Below, piece by piece: positions 46,270 through 58,700 of a DNA stretch of 64,000 nt. The translations under genes and the position numbers were made by a program. Position 1 is the first letter of the stretch. Each line of letters begins with the position of its first letter. This DNA is from Dermacentor variabilis (lineage: Eukaryota > Arthropoda > Arachnida > Ixodida > Ixodidae). A model generated the notes under the pieces. That model saw only the letters and a list, made by a program, of their open reading frames with translations, did not search any database and was not told the origin of the DNA. The stretch lies in contig NC_134577.1 of assembly GCF_050947875.1 (NCBI RefSeq), forward strand, positions 71,056,639-71,120,638. Direction: 5' to 3'.

Positions 46270-48740
46270 AAGGATCACGATTAATAGATATTTTTCAAAT
46301 CGCTGGTATTTTGTGATCGCAATCCGACCAATAACCCGACAAATCGACTGGAGAAAGTTGAGAATGTATGAATAGAAAGAGAATGGTTTGCGAGATGTAG
46401 AAGTCCTCTAACTGGCTGCTTTGCTCAGTGGGAAGGGGAAAATGAGGAAAGTTGTATGATGAATAACGATGCAATAGGTCTGTACGCACAATAGTGTCGG
46501 CCTATTTTTTTTCTTATATTCAGTACAGATCGAAGCGGGACCTGATAATTCTCTGCTTGCATTTGTGATACGGTGTTTTTCCTAAGGTCACAAGCGGACT
46601 ATTAACCAAGGGCGCTTGCACAAGTTCAACAGCGAAATACCACCTAACCTTAACTTTAAATGCTGTGACGTAAGCTGGTGCACAGAATGTGACTTTGTGC
46701 TGCAATCAGGCTTGGCTATGAGCACCCTGCCGGTAAATAGAGCAACCCGAATTGCGACCGCTGCCACGAACCGGACACACTAGCGACCGCATTCTGCGTA
46801 TGCCCAACATACCTGTTCGAGCGATAGATTTCAGCCTCTTCTTTGGCAACGATAATTGCACGAACATTCTCGGTGGGCATTATTCTAGGTGCTTCTCCCA
46901 AGCCTACATGTGCGAAGACATCGGGTTGGGACACAAAGCATGGATTGGTTTGCGGACATAACGTAATGGTTATTGGAACATCATGGTTATTGGCCGCATC
47001 CCCTCGGGCTTAGTAACTGATTATCAATAAAGACTGAATCTTATCCCGAAATAGCTGTAGATTGAAGTTAGCATATTTCGTGTACTTTCACTGGGCTGCA
47101 AAGTTCCAAATACAAAAGCATTTGTTTTTTCAAGTTTTTAACGTCGCACTAATTTATCCGCATGACTGCAAAGAAATGGAAAAAAAATCTCCGCTCATTT
47201 TGTCCTTGGTATTCGACCCACAATCGAACAAACACCTAAAATAGAGCTTTTAGTGATGCCTCATCCAAATATTCTGATTTAACGTTTGTTTTTATGACCC
47301 TTTAAACCACGGTATGGCAGCGCATGCTCTCCCAGCCTCAACGATAACTTCATTTTCTACCTGCTGCTAATAACGTGCGCGCGATAGACACGCGAGTACC
47401 ACTTTCCCACGTGAAGAAACTGTGGTTTCTTCACGTTGACAGGCGCTGCGCCAGTTTTTTCAATATCCAAGAAAACGTCGATCAACAGGAATTCCACAAC
47501 AGCACCCCAGTGTAAAGCTTACTTTCTCCTTAATTACTTCAGACATCGTCCTGTCGCCCCTCCCCTTTTGCTGTTTCTAACAAGCCTGTGGCGCGTGCTT
47601 CTACTCAGAGGTGCATGACAAGTTCTTCGGCACAGATGGTTTTGCGCAAGGAAACCCCTGTAGGGTTCCACGTCAAGTGCAAGAGGCCTTCGCTGCGCTT
47701 TCCGTATAGAACGTGTAACTCCTGCTCAGGAAAGAACCACGTGCCACCATCTGACATGCCACCGTCTGACGATGGCACGTCCCTGATAAGTTGGTAATTT
47801 TCGTCGCCAGCTTTTCCGCAACGTTTAATAGTCAAATGCGAAAGCGCCACGAGTAACATACCCAATAAAAAAACAAGAACTCAAGAACACATTAACGCGG
47901 AAAGATTCAAAATTATAAGAATTTCGCCCAGACGAGATCTTTAGCGAGGAAATCAACGGGTATTGCAAGCAATGTACTACAATGCGCACGTAAGCGTTCT
48001 GCCATAGGAAGGAAAATGAAAAAAAAAGAAAGAATATCTGCTAATCACAAATATGTATCAATCACCGCTGAAAGGAAGTTAAGAAACATATGCATCAGTG
48101 ATACAGAAAGGGTGAGTTGATGACATGCCACAGATACTAGGAATTACGCAAGCAACAACAAATACAGAAATTTCATTATATACCAAGAGTGTTGCTAACA
48201 TTTATTTTGCAGTGCATTTGCTTTACCCTGTACCCCGCTAACGTTAATCAAGAAAAAAAATTTAAGAGAACACGGCGCAATATACGATTATAAAAAACTA
48301 CGGTGCTATACTGTCAGAGGTGTGACAACTGAGTACGATCTCTCGTACAATACTACCTTGCACCGAGTCTTTTAAACGATTTTTTCTTTTATCAGCTTGC
48401 CTAACTCTATCTGCGACAACTTACGTATATAATGTTGAAACACAAGTCTTTCGCAGCGTGTCCAATGTAACGGTGCATACGCGACGCCAATTAGTCGTTT
48501 TTATGTTAAGCCCTTCCTGGGCCACTTCAAGATTTGCCTGCATTCACCAGCTGTTTGCCATAGCATGCTAAATAAAAAATTCATTGTACACAAAGAAATA
48601 CTCTTTAGTATGAAGTTGTTTTATGTGCTGGTAAGTATAGGCTCTCATTCCCTTACTTACGCGACTACTGAAACATCCATTAACTAAAGAGGAAGTGGCT
48701 GTTATGAAATCACAGTTATTCAAGTAAAGCTTGAATTGCC
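46270..48740. other. Non-coding stretch, no gene recognised
   Basis: No domain was recognised. A short resemblance exists between 47697-47730 and 44153-44188 (both with tataaaac/tatagaac-type, then tgcaattcctgc-type sequence), which may be a remnant of one dispersed repeat. Too short to annotate separately. Confidence 0.45.
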
Positions 48741-48885
48741 TCACTCGTGTAGGCGTCGGTGTTGGTGTTGCCGTGCGAAAAAACCCAAGCCGCGTGAAAA
48801 TAAAGTTTTGCGGAATCAGACCACCGACCTCCGGGTTGCGAGACCACCATGCTATACGATTCAACCAGGGTCAGTTCATCATACC
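48741..48885 (-). mobile_element. tRNA-headed repeat, unit 1 of a same-strand pair
   Basis: On the minus strand there is a head from about 48875 to 48812 with ggtctgattcc at the B-box position. It is followed by a body with aaaactttattttcacgcgg and a tail of ggtgttgcc/accaacaccgacgcc units near 48745-48775. The unit has the same layout as its neighbour at 48895-49120: tRNA-like head, AT-rich body, then a GC-rich hexamer-like tail, in the same orientation. The B box is mutated at two positions. Confidence 0.5.
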
Positions 48886-48894
48886 CGCCCTTTA

Positions 48895-49120
48895 ATGCGG
48901 GTTTTAACGCGATAGCGTTAAGGAGCTCGTGTCGCAGAAAAGCCGGTGTCGTCGGCGTCGGCGTCGGTGTCGGCGTCGGCGTCCGCGGCGTTGGCCGTGA
49001 GCGATAAATCACGGCAGGCACTTCATAAATAAAAAGCAACTTCCAAGATGTGCTGGGTGGGAATCGAACCAGGGTCTCCGGAGTGTGAGACGGAGACGTT
49101 ACCACTGAGCCACGAGCTCG
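48895..49120 (-). mobile_element. tRNA-headed repeat, unit 2, with (CGTCGG)-type tail
   Basis: On the minus strand the head is at about 49120-49051, with A-box region gtggctcagtggtaacg and a perfect B box ggttcgattcc. Then come an AT-rich body, a tail of cgacgc/cgacac units (48945-48995), and a perfect 7-bp hairpin ttaacgc-gata-gcgttaa at 48904-48921. The tail encodes a spurious Thr-Pro run. The perfect B box suggests this copy could still recruit RNA polymerase III. The element is probably a tick SINE; no TSD was found. Confidence 0.6.
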
Positions 49121-49365
49121 ATGCTTCAAAGCGGTACAAAAGCGCCTCTAGTGAACGCGGTGTTACCTTAGAAGGCTCAGGCGTGCGTCGCTTGCTGAGG
49201 CGCGCATTTCGTTGTCGCGCCGAACGCTGCGTTGCTTGACGCTCACCGCGTCCGATGCGGGGCGCGTTGTCGCTGCGCCGTAGCCCAATACCCCTTGGCG
49301 GGTCGACGGGAACGCTGTCGCGTTCCACTCTTGAAGGCGAAGCTTAAGCGTCCTCCAATTTTTTA
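49121..49365. repeat. GC-rich dispersed-repeat segment
   Basis: The stretch from gcggtacaaaagcgcc to cgaagcttaagcgtcctcc is GC-rich with many CG dinucleotides, and resembles a repeat I recognise from tick contigs (taccccttggcgggtcgac, gttccactcttgaaggcg). It directly follows the tRNA-headed unit and may be part of the same composite repeat. No coding motif is visible. Confidence 0.4.
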
Positions 49366-49747
49366 TTTACTTGAACAAGTAGACGAAGCGCAAGGCGCGA
49401 GCCAGCCAGAGGCGTGGCCTTCCCCCGGAGGATGGAAAGGGTGCGATCGCGTGTTCGTTGGCCTCGCGCCCACTGTTTCCCGCCAGTTGAGGCGCGGGAG
49501 TCAGATGAGGAGGCTGCGTTTGGTTTGTTCTGCCGATGAGCAGACTGCGTTGAAGGAACGGCAGCGGGCCGCGCATCGTGCGTTCGGCCGAAGAATAGGC
49601 GGCGTTTGATGAACACCGGCGGGAACTCGCTCCAGAAAGGGCTCCTCATCCACATGCCCACCTCGCCGTGAAGGAGTGCGAAGCCGAGGCGTTGCTACAA
49701 CGAAGAGGCGACGATCCCGATCTTCACTTGCACACCTCTTCACAGTA
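49366..49747 (+). pseudogene. Degenerate charged (Glu/Arg-rich) frame of a repeat family
   Basis: Two frame pieces on the plus strand have similar composition: one ends at 49609 with DEQTALKERQRAAHRA near its end, and the next opens near 49604 with AAFDEHRRELAPERA and runs to a stop near 49747, containing ECEAEALLQRRGDDPDL. Such E/R/A-rich segments resemble a repetitive charged protein family I recall from tick genomes, but I cannot name a domain. The pieces are in different frames, so a frameshift has occurred. It could instead be a GC-rich non-coding repeat that happens to be open. Confidence 0.3.
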
Positions 49748-49845
49748 GTGGAAGGGCGGTCAATATCTTTATTATATTTGTTTGTTTTTAAACTGAAACC
49801 TAAAAAGAAAATTCTTTGATATTACGGCGGCAAAACGGCGGTAGG

Positions 49846-50042
49846 ATTACGAGACAAGCCGTCGTGGGGGCTCCAGAATACTGTGGATAAACTGGGGTTC
49901 TTTAACGTGCACCCAATGCCTGGTACACGAGTGTTTTTCTATTTAACGCCCATTTAAATGAGGCCCCCGTGACCGGGATGGGATGTTACAGCGCGGCCTT
50001 AGCAGCATGACGCCAAAGCTACTACGTCACCACGGTGGGGTT
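49846..50042 (-). mobile_element. Main tick SINE, diverged copy
   Basis: The plus strand has acgagacaagccgtcg, ctggggttctttaacgtgca, a ttaacgcccatttaaatgagg block, and then a head ending in gtcaccacggtggggtt. This is the reverse of the family order. The B box is broken (gaccgggatgggatgtta). No TSD was found. Confidence 0.8.
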
Positions 50043-50326
50043 CGTGCTTTGGAACACCTGAACAAATAAGAAACCCTTTATGAAGCCGTATTCTACCATG
50101 CTTCTAGAAATAACAGAAACGTACTTTTACTTGAACAATAAAAATACTTTTCAGATTTCGAAAGTTCGTATACGTGAGCCACGAGGCAGCATGACAACTC
50201 TATGCGTTATCTCATCTGATGCGTGATATGCAAAGCGTTGTCGGTGAATGCCGCCCTGTACTAATAAGTCCAAGTAGATGGCACGTCACTGTTCAGTTTC
50301 ACCCGCATTTCTTGCCAGCCTCCTCA

Positions 50327-50367
<41 letters not shown>
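50327..50367. repeat. (TG)n followed by (TA)n microsatellite
   Basis: About six TG units run directly into about fourteen TA units. Compound dinucleotide repeats like this usually arise by slippage. The overlapping frame with alternating Tyr/Ile is not a gene. Confidence 0.97.
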
Positions 50368-50369
<2 letters not shown>

Positions 50370-50730
50370 AGAATTGCGAAAACAGCAATTATGGTGCAAT
50401 AGTGTCTCAACATTGAGTATAGCCACGAACACTGGGCTTTCTATTTCGTTGAGTATCGTTATTTTCGCACGAAAAAAACAGGCGCCAAAGTTTCAATTGT
50501 CATTATGCATCAGTGGGCTAGTGCAATATTTGTATATCAAGCTTGATACGATGGATCTGGCAACCTCAGCTGCATCGTAGCAAGCTCACGCTGCTCATGG
50601 CGCTGATTTCCCGCAACGTACAGACAACTTTTCAAAGGCTGCAGCGTTAGTTCACCAATCACTGTCTTTCAAGTAATGTTAAATAAAATAAAATGGAGAA
50701 GCTTTACGTGCTAGAACTATAATATTATTC

Positions 50731-51175
50731 TGAGGTCCAAGGTAGTAGGGGACTCCCGACTAACTTGAATCTCGTGGCGTTCTTTAAAGTGCACCCAATG
50801 CATTGTGCACGGGCGTTATTTAATTTTTTTTTCCATTTCGCTCCTAACTCGCTGCGGTTGCTTAGTGGCTATGGTGTTGGGCTGCTAAGCGCGAGATCGC
50901 GGAATCAAATGCCAGCCACGGTGGCCGCATTTTGACAGTCTAAATGCAAAAGCACCCGTGCACTTACATGTATCGGTTTACGTTAAGGATCCCCAGGTGA
51001 TCCAAATTTGCGGAGTACCCGACTATGGCATGCCTCGTAATTAGATCTTAATTTGGGCAGGTAAAACACGTTTATTCCATTTTTTAAATTTAATTTCTAG
51101 CCAATCGAAATCAGGCTGCCGCAACCTGGATTTGATGCCGCGCCCTCGACCTCAGAATTGCGATGTCAAAGCCGC
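50731..51175 (-). mobile_element. Old copy of the main tick SINE, split by a second SINE
   Basis: The outer copy reads in reverse on the plus strand: 50731-50846 carries the 3' half (gaggtccaaggtagtagggg, gcgttctttaaagtgcaccc, then catttcgctcc). After the inner SINE, 51100-51175 carries the matching head side (aatcgaaatcaggctgccgc, tggatttgatgccgcgccc). Together they follow the order of 24669-24900. It is strongly diverged and lacks a usable B box. Confidence 0.65.
50848..51090 (+). mobile_element. Main tick SINE nested inside an older copy, opposite orientation
   Basis: The plus strand carries ctgcggttgcttagtggctat (A-box side), a B-box region gcggaatcaaatgcc (mutated), a aaatgcaaaagcacccgtgc block, catgcctcgtaattagat and a T/A-rich end near 51090. 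The flanks are an imperfect candidate TSD (atttcgctcctaa before, atttctagccaa after). It is younger than the outer copy because it interrupts it, yet already well diverged. Confidence 0.8.
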
Positions 51176-51179
51176 TGCG

Positions 51180-54100
51180 CCTCCAGAGCGGCTGCTTGCT
51201 CGACAGAAAGGCCCAAATGTGTTTTTGTGTGACTACGCTATGCCTTCTCCCTATCAACTTTGCGTGAGATTAAATTTTCTTCAAGCTTTTATGACGCTGC
51301 CTAACATTTCGCTGGCGCCCTTGCAAAACTCTGTCTCGCCGACCACAATGGACGCAGGCTGCCCCACAGGTGCGCCAATCTTCCCAAAATTATTTCGCCG
51401 CTGATAAAGTTCAGTCGCTGAGTGCCATTCAATTCTTCACGTCTCCAAGAAGCAGGCTGCCCATGTCGACGGCCGCAGATGGCCCTTTTGTGCGCGGGGC
51501 CACTGGCGATGTAGGAGCACCTAACGAACCTCATTCCCTGCCGACAAAGCCTCACCGGCAGCGCTGTGAGAGCAGAAAGAAAAGGGACTAACGCACGTCT
51601 CCCTGTGCTCTGTTAGAGAAGTTTTGCGGCGGCCATCCCCTGCAATGGCTTTCCTTCTCCCATCTCGTCCCATCCTCCAATTGCCCCGAGGCGCACGTGT
51701 CCTTCGCACCTGGATCTCCTCGCCAGGCTAAACGACCGTCAGCCGCAAGAGGCGAAGGACCATTGATGATGCGCCCCGCAGCTCGGCCTTCATTACGTGG
51801 CCGCCGTTTCTTTATTGTTCGGCCGATCTTCGCCGTTTATTTTTACGCGCAGGTATTGGGAGTCTGGTATTTTCATTCTATTTACCGGTTGTTGTTTCCT
51901 TTTATTGGTGACTCATTTTCGTCAATGCCAAAATCATCGTTAACGTTAGTGCGCTGTTACTCGTGATGGCGCTTTCTTAGATGGTCTCGGGAAGCTCTGA
52001 GAGGGACCGCCAATGCTGAAAGAAATCAGCGGTATTGGGAAATGATTTCCCCGTGTTGCAGAAGGGGCAGAGAAACTACATTAAGTTGACTTGACTCCAC
52101 TGTTCAAGAGGCCTTGTTATGACGAAGTGCGCCCTCCCCCCCTACGGCCCAGAAATTTCGAGCGATAATTGGTTTTAATTATGCATCCACCGTTTTTAGA
52201 TGACTGCAGACATGTTAACAATTGGACAACTCAAGTGTCACGCCTACAGTATTATTTACAAATGCCAGCAAATCCATACCCCTTCGTGAACCATCTTTTA
52301 AGAGGCGTATGGCTGTTCGTGAAGACAGTGGTACTGGCTCATCACAAACTACAGCGCAGCACTACGCCTCGCCGTGGCACTGCTAGTTCACCTGATGTGG
52401 ACGTGAGTTGTGGAGAGGCAACTACGGAGTTCGAAGGATTCCGGATTTGTTACACATTTTCAAACTTCCGAAATGAAATCGGAATGGAATCGTGACACCA
52501 GTCCAACAGGTGGAATGGGAGCGTAATTGGAGCCTGGCATTCCGGAATGGAGTTAGAACGGAATGCGCACGTATTATTTTAAAGCAAGATCACAGAAACT
52601 GGTAAATTTTCCAATGCGACTAATCTATAGTTCGCCAATTTATTAATTTCGTAAACATTAGCTCGATGCAGGCTCTTTCAATGTATACCTATAAGTGACT
52701 ACCACTGCCAGGATGATTACAAAGAATGTGTTCTCCCCAGTGTTCACCTATGAACACTTGGACGCCTTGTCTTGGTTACGAGGTTGATGTGTGCTTGAAG
52801 ACAGCAGCTTTTAGTCTTCAAGAATGATTCAATTTAGCCAAAGCATCCTTAACTTTCGAGGCCGCAAGCGACTACGCCAACACTTGTACCTATGAAGTTT
52901 ACGGTGATTTAGAACCCGCATTACGTGTTTTCGCGCACATTCCAGTGTCCAGATGGCGCGATGACGGGCGCTCCGAGAAATGTGGTGGGAAATAGTGGGG
53001 GCAAATGCGTTTAGCTTTATGTTATCATGAAATTCGCAGAATAGCCTTGGTAAATGCACGCATGGCGCGCACAGCAGTCTTATTTTGTTGTTTGCTTTAC
53101 TAAAATAGAAATGTTTTATGAAAAACGTTTCACGATCTAAATCAGTGAGAAAGAGTGCTTCTTTCTTCACCAAAGGTGGATGGTGACCTAGGCCGTCAGT
53201 CCGGTGGTCTCTGCTGCTTCCCTGGCCTGATTCAGCAGCTTGTGGTAGTCCTGAAAGGCCTTGGACTGCAAGCATTGCCGCCCTCGATTCTTGATGGTCC
53301 CGCCCTGTACTTTTGTCTTCGGTTCTTCATTCTCCGTCATCATTTGTCTTGATTGTTGGGTTCTTCAAGGTTATTGCACCCCATCACAAAGTGGTAAAGG
53401 GTGCCCGATGCACCGCAGTGTTGTGTATCATTCGCTGTACTATAAGCAGGTCGCTTTGGCTTTGTGGTTCTCATGACTGTGTAGATGCTGATCTTTTCAT
53501 CGGTACTTGTTATTTGATTAAGTTGAGAAGAATTGTAATCACTGCTACTATCTCTTTGGTAAAAATCTGTGCAACGTATATAATACAGCTTACTGGGTTC
53601 CGGACTTTGCGCTTAAGGAGTGTAGTGGTGACAGCAGCAAAGCGTTCTCTTTATTTGTGATACCACTATGATGAGATGGTCTGACGACGACACAATAACG
53701 ACGACCACATTAAAGATGACTTCACAAGCGGCACCGTTGGTCTCGTGAGTGTAACGGGAAGGACAGACGGATGGGTGAACACATAAAAGCCATGTTGGAA
53801 CTTTTTAGTGGTGTAACAGTAAGCAGTGAAGCCTTAAACGGATTCATCAGCTGAGTTATTAGGTGTGATTCCATTCTTGAAGGAAATTAGGCAGCTAGTG
53901 CAGCCAGGTGTAAATACTGGGACAAGTATGGCCCAGAAAGAATCGAGGCTCAGATGTGGTGCATGTAGTGGTGAATGTCTACACGTCGCTTTTTTCGGTT
54001 TGTGGTTTCTTGTGGAAGTACGTCCTCAAGTGGAAAGCTTCGTTTGACGTACGCTCAAGTCAGCGACATTAACTTTAGTGAAGGAATAATCTGATTCGGG

Positions 54101-54540
54101 CGAAGCGCTAAAAAATGGCTCAATGGCAGAATGCTATTCCAAACCCACATTTTGAAAGAACGCTTGCGGACTTTTGACGATAACCAGATCAAAATGACTG
54201 GAAAATATATTGAGAAATTTCTTGAAGAAAATTATATGCAGGGCCTTACTTCAATGGCTTTATGCTAATATTTAGTATACTATTTCACATTTGAAAATAG
54301 AGGTCCTAGTGCACAGTGTCTTGCAGCAAAGCTGTTACTATTGACTACTTACTATTTTGCCATTTGGTTGCTGAAACTTCAGACGCAATATAGAATAAAT
54401 AACAAGACTAGCACTTAAGACCTCAACTTTCAATATTTTCGAATTTGTTGCTGTCAGACTGAATTCGAATGGTGACAGCCTCTCCTAAAAATGCTTTCTT
54501 TGCACCAAATTTGACGACTTTACCCATATATGCGGCCAGC
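51180..54540. other. Non-coding stretch with a GGAAT-like patch
   Basis: No gene was recognised. Between about 52430 and 52570 the motif ggaat recurs (cggaatggaatcg, attccggaatggag, acggaatgcg), like a decayed pentamer-type tandem repeat. A C-run lies near 52133-52142. The frames at 51132-51404 and 51697-51966 have no motif. Confidence 0.45.
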
Positions 54541-54546
54541 ATAGCG

Positions 54547-54850
54547 CTTTTAAGGCGAAAGCCTTAGATATCTGTTTCAAGGTCGCGTTGTGAGGTACAG
54601 AAAATCGGAGCGCTCGTGCCAAGCGTTCGTCATTGCCTTCTTCTACATCGCTGCCACATTGATGCCGCTAATCATGCGAGAAAGAATGGACGCTAGATAA
54701 TATAGTTAATTACGGCCTCAAACCCACGACCTATGGTGGGAGTCGAACCGAGCACCTTTGGTGCTAATTAGCACGAAGTTGATTATTGTACACCTAATTA
54801 AGGCAGCTTTAATTAAGGCACTTGAACTTACAGCCGTTAGCAGAGAAACC
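54547..54850 (-). mobile_element. tRNA-headed dispersed repeat
   Basis: On the minus strand a tRNA-like B box cggttcgactccca (54734-54750) is followed by a body through tttgaggccgtaatt to a block that, on the plus strand, reads ttttaaggcgaaagccttag (54549-54568). That block contains the 7-bp inverted repeat aaggc-gaaa-gcctt. A short direct repeat aattaaggca occurs twice near 54795-54825. I recall this body from tick contigs. The head's acceptor stem is not preserved. The limits are approximate. Confidence 0.45.
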
Positions 54851-55617
54851 AATAAGAAGTAACCACGCATACGAAGTACAAGGTAAAGTAATTTCATGGA
54901 TTTTGTTTCAGCGCAACTTTCGCCTTCATCCTTTTTGGCATACGCTAATGTGACTGTCAATTTTTTTTTTCGTTGGTATGATGAATATCTTTTGGCATGA
55001 TTAAATATCTAAAAGCTGCCAATTTACACGTGGTTAATACTGTTACGCATGAAGAAAACGAAGACCGGTGAACGTGCTTGCGGTCCCGAGTGGGGCAAAG
55101 AAGAAGAGAACGACGCTGAGTTGACCAACCAGCTGGCCGCTCTTGCGCTCACCTTCACGACCTAAAGTAAACGGTCCCCTTCATCCGTAAGGGTTATAAA
55201 CGGTCTCCTTCGCGCGCAACAATATTATAGCCCAAAAACTACAAACGTAGGCGCGCATTAGGTATTATCTACATAAAACTTAAGAACCTGAAATGACCTG
55301 AAGAGCAAAAGTATGTCATCAAAAGTACTAATTGAGGCTCAGTTAGTGGATGTCAAAGAACCCGAGTTTCTGATGAACGAATAAGACGCAATTACACGCA
55401 ATGCGGCAGTGTGAATATTTCCCACAAATGAAAGCGTCTTCAAAGAAGCATTGAAGTGCTTTCATCGGTTTGTCAGGCGACAAGCTTGAAGGTCATGGGC
55501 TTAGCAGTTTTGGAGGTAAAAAAGTTTTGGCGTAAATCAACCAAATGCAGTTGTTGATTGAGACGATGTTTGCGTGCGTTGCATATACAGGAAAAAAACT
55601 TGTATCGTGTGCTTTTC
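54851..55617. other. Non-coding stretch, no gene recognised
   Basis: Nothing supported. A GC-richer patch at about 55040-55215 has an imperfect duplication (aaacggtc[c/t]ccttc, twice) and might be a solo terminal repeat, but no matching flanks were found. Confidence 0.4.
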
Positions 55618-55725
55618 AGTATGTTCCACTTCCCTCTGTAATGCTTCTGGCCCATATGGCAAATTAATGAAAATAACAATAATAATTAATTAATAAATAA
55701 TTAATTAATAGATAAATAAATAAAT
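55618..55725 (+). mobile_element. 3'-end remnant of a LINE (CR1/L2-like tail)
   Basis: cttccctctgtaatgcttctggcc is followed by gcaaattaatg and then a 60-bp A/T repeat (aataattaat and aataaataaat units). This is the same layout as 46195-46262. No reverse-transcriptase sequence is attached upstream. The long A/T end may have grown by slippage after insertion. Confidence 0.5.
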
Positions 55726-58700
55726 GTGTAATGTTCATGGAAGACTGGAAGAGTATGTGATATACGTCCTCATCGTCATGACCGCGAGAACATTTGGGAG
55801 AGGTCTGGTGCTTATATTGAAACTAAATGAAATTTTTGCAAGCAGTTCAGAGGCGGATACGGTGTGACGCGGCATCCATCTGTCGCGCATGCTGAGGGTC
55901 TAGATGCTACTCAAGATGTGGGTCAGCAGCATACAACATTAACTCCTTGGTGCTCTCTGTGTACATGTTCGACAAAATTCCCTCTTGAGGTGTCGTAAGA
56001 TTCGCTGCGTCAAAGTCTGGGTAATGGGAATAACGCCGGTTTCAGTATAGTCAAGAACCGCGTTTGCAAGCGCCACCGTCCTTTCATATCTTTCGATGCC
56101 ACATGCTCTTTTAAAAGAGGGAACATAACACGGACGTCTGTTTGTTTAGTGGTGTTATTTCCATGACACGTAGCGCCACTAAGGAATCACTGGGGATGAC
56201 CCACTCTCTTGGCGTTTTGCATCTACTTACTAAAAATTTACATGTACCAACTCAGTGAGTTTACCATCGTCGATGGCCAACTTTAAAGGAATTCACATTA
56301 GAATCTCTTGTTGTTTAATTAAGGCTGACAAAGACGTTAGCTGTGCAATACATGCAAAAGATTAGGAGCGAGAAACTTCTTCGTACATCTTCGCGAACCG
56401 CCTTTCAAAAATACAGTATTATGGCATTAGTAAATTCCGAGCTATTATGTGTGTGATTATCATGCGTTTTAGTAATAATATTACTTGATGGCTATGGTGT
56501 GCATACCGAATCATTGCTTACTTTATTCCTAATACTAACAGCGCTCCTTTTTCGTTTTGACCAGTTAAGTACTTATTCACGCTAGCGGCGAACGGAGCTA
56601 CCGAAAGCTTGTCGAATGAATGAAAACGCCAGCTTGGCTATTAAGAGCGTGTAAGGGGCTTGTGCAGATGCTCTGCTGAAAATGTACTAGCATCCGAAGC
56701 AACCAGCCGGACGCCATATTACGTAATAATATATTGAAACTGCAAGCCCCCAGACGGAGGCTTAGAAAGACGAAAACAAAAGAGCAGGGTTGGGGGGGGG
56801 GGGGAGTGCACCATTTCCTCGAGGGCATGAGACGAGGCTTAAAGCTACAGTCCCGCAGGAAAAAGCTAAGTACATTCCGGAAGTGTTCTCTGTGAGGACG
56901 AGCAGAGCCGTCGAGGCAGGAGTGGCGGCTTTGCGTGCTGCCGGCAGCGCCAAAGAAGCCGTGTCACCCGACGGCTCGGTTCATTAGGCGACGCTTACAG
57001 TGTCAGCGGCGCCGATAACAAAAAGAAAACGATCCTGTGCTGTTGCTTTCAGACGGCGTGCGGCCTGGGGGCATCCTACTAGTGAAGAATATTGACGCAA
57101 GCACTGCCTCGGAGTCTACGATGGTGAGCCGTAGACTTCTTTAGCGGTACCAGCATCCCGTTCTTACAGGTGACATAGTTTGGCGTTGACTCGCTCCTAT
57201 AAATAATGGCAAGCCCAGAAAAAAAAAGAACAACTAGGCATTAGTTTTGGCATATCCTTCCTCTACAATAAAGAAATAAAAACGAGCACGCACTTCGGAA
57301 AGCCTGTGGCACTGAAGTGGTAGCAGTCATGATATTATGCCGAACGTCATTACCAAGGCTTAATGTTTCCGGTAGGATGTACAAATTGAAGGTAGTGTCT
57401 GTTTGATGTAGTCAGCGAAGTTGCTGCGAACAATGGCATACTTTTATTCCCGCAGCATGATTTCGTGCGCGAACCAATCAATTTACAGCCAAAGAAATTT
57501 TCTGTACCTCCATATTTACAAAATGATGCGCTGTATATATTTTTTCACTGTAGAGTTGCCATTTGAGTTCGCTCAATTCAATATTTTGGCTCATTCGACC
57601 TCAAGCACGGGTACGGACCGGCGCCCGTGTATTTCCACGTGCCAAAACTTCTGTTCTTCAAATGGTAAAATTGATATTTGTTGGATAATTCGATATTCGC
57701 CAAGCAGCACGCGCGCTTGCCTGACCACTGTGGCGACGCCGATAGTGACACCTTTCGTGACAGTGTCTCCCTTGGTGGAGCTTCAGGGACAGTGAGAGCA
57801 TTGAACGCACGTCATTATCACCTATCGAAAACACCAGTTTTCGGCCCGCCCTAGGAAGATATTCAAGAGATAACCGTTGCTGGCAATGCCCGATTACGGT
57901 ATTTACCCGACTCTATAACGCGCTTCCTTTTCGTTTTTCAGAAAAATTGGGCCGAACATTGCATGCGCGCGGTGCAATCCAATATAAAACAAGACCTTCG
58001 AGGCGCTTGTATATTTTAGTGCATAACACGTTTTTTCAGCTACACAGCTAATTTTCAAAACATGAGGCAAAGCTGACTTTAGGGAACCGGTCACCAATGT
58101 GAAGCAAGCACATTTTTCTTGCTATAGAATGGCATGCGTGCAAGATTTCTACTTTGTTTAGAAGCTTTGATGCTACTTCTACATCAATTTGCTACTTCGG
58201 ACCCATAAAAAGTGCACGCGCGTGATATTCGAGGCGCATGTATATGTACATGACATATACTGCTACACGAATCAGTGGTGGGTTTTTGCATTTTATGCAT
58301 CTCTTTTTCTACCCACCGGATAACTCTATGAATTTTGTCGGTCCTGCTTAAGTCGAATTGTTCCTTCAAAACTTGAAGACGTTAAAGAAAACTCTACATG
58401 GTTAACAAACTCTTGTTGTCGTGCTAATTCGTGTGACACAAAATGTATAACGGTGGGGGATGCCTTGCACAAAAAAATTAGAAAGGCACAACCAGTCCAC
58501 GTTCACTGTGTCCTCTAAATTCCAAGAACTGCCGTATATGCCATTCGCTAATAAAATCTAATAATCAATCAGATATCAAGAAGTATGCTGCTGTTTTCTT
58601 GGCTGTAAAAAAAACTACCACGACAAATGTGTGTCACTCAAAATTTATACACATGGCGATTAAATGTCAATGCTAGCCTGATTACACTATGGATTGTTAA

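Noticed and set aside
55043..55221. Possible solo LTR starting tgttacg
   Set aside because: No matching end sequence, no target duplication and no internal retroelement nearby.
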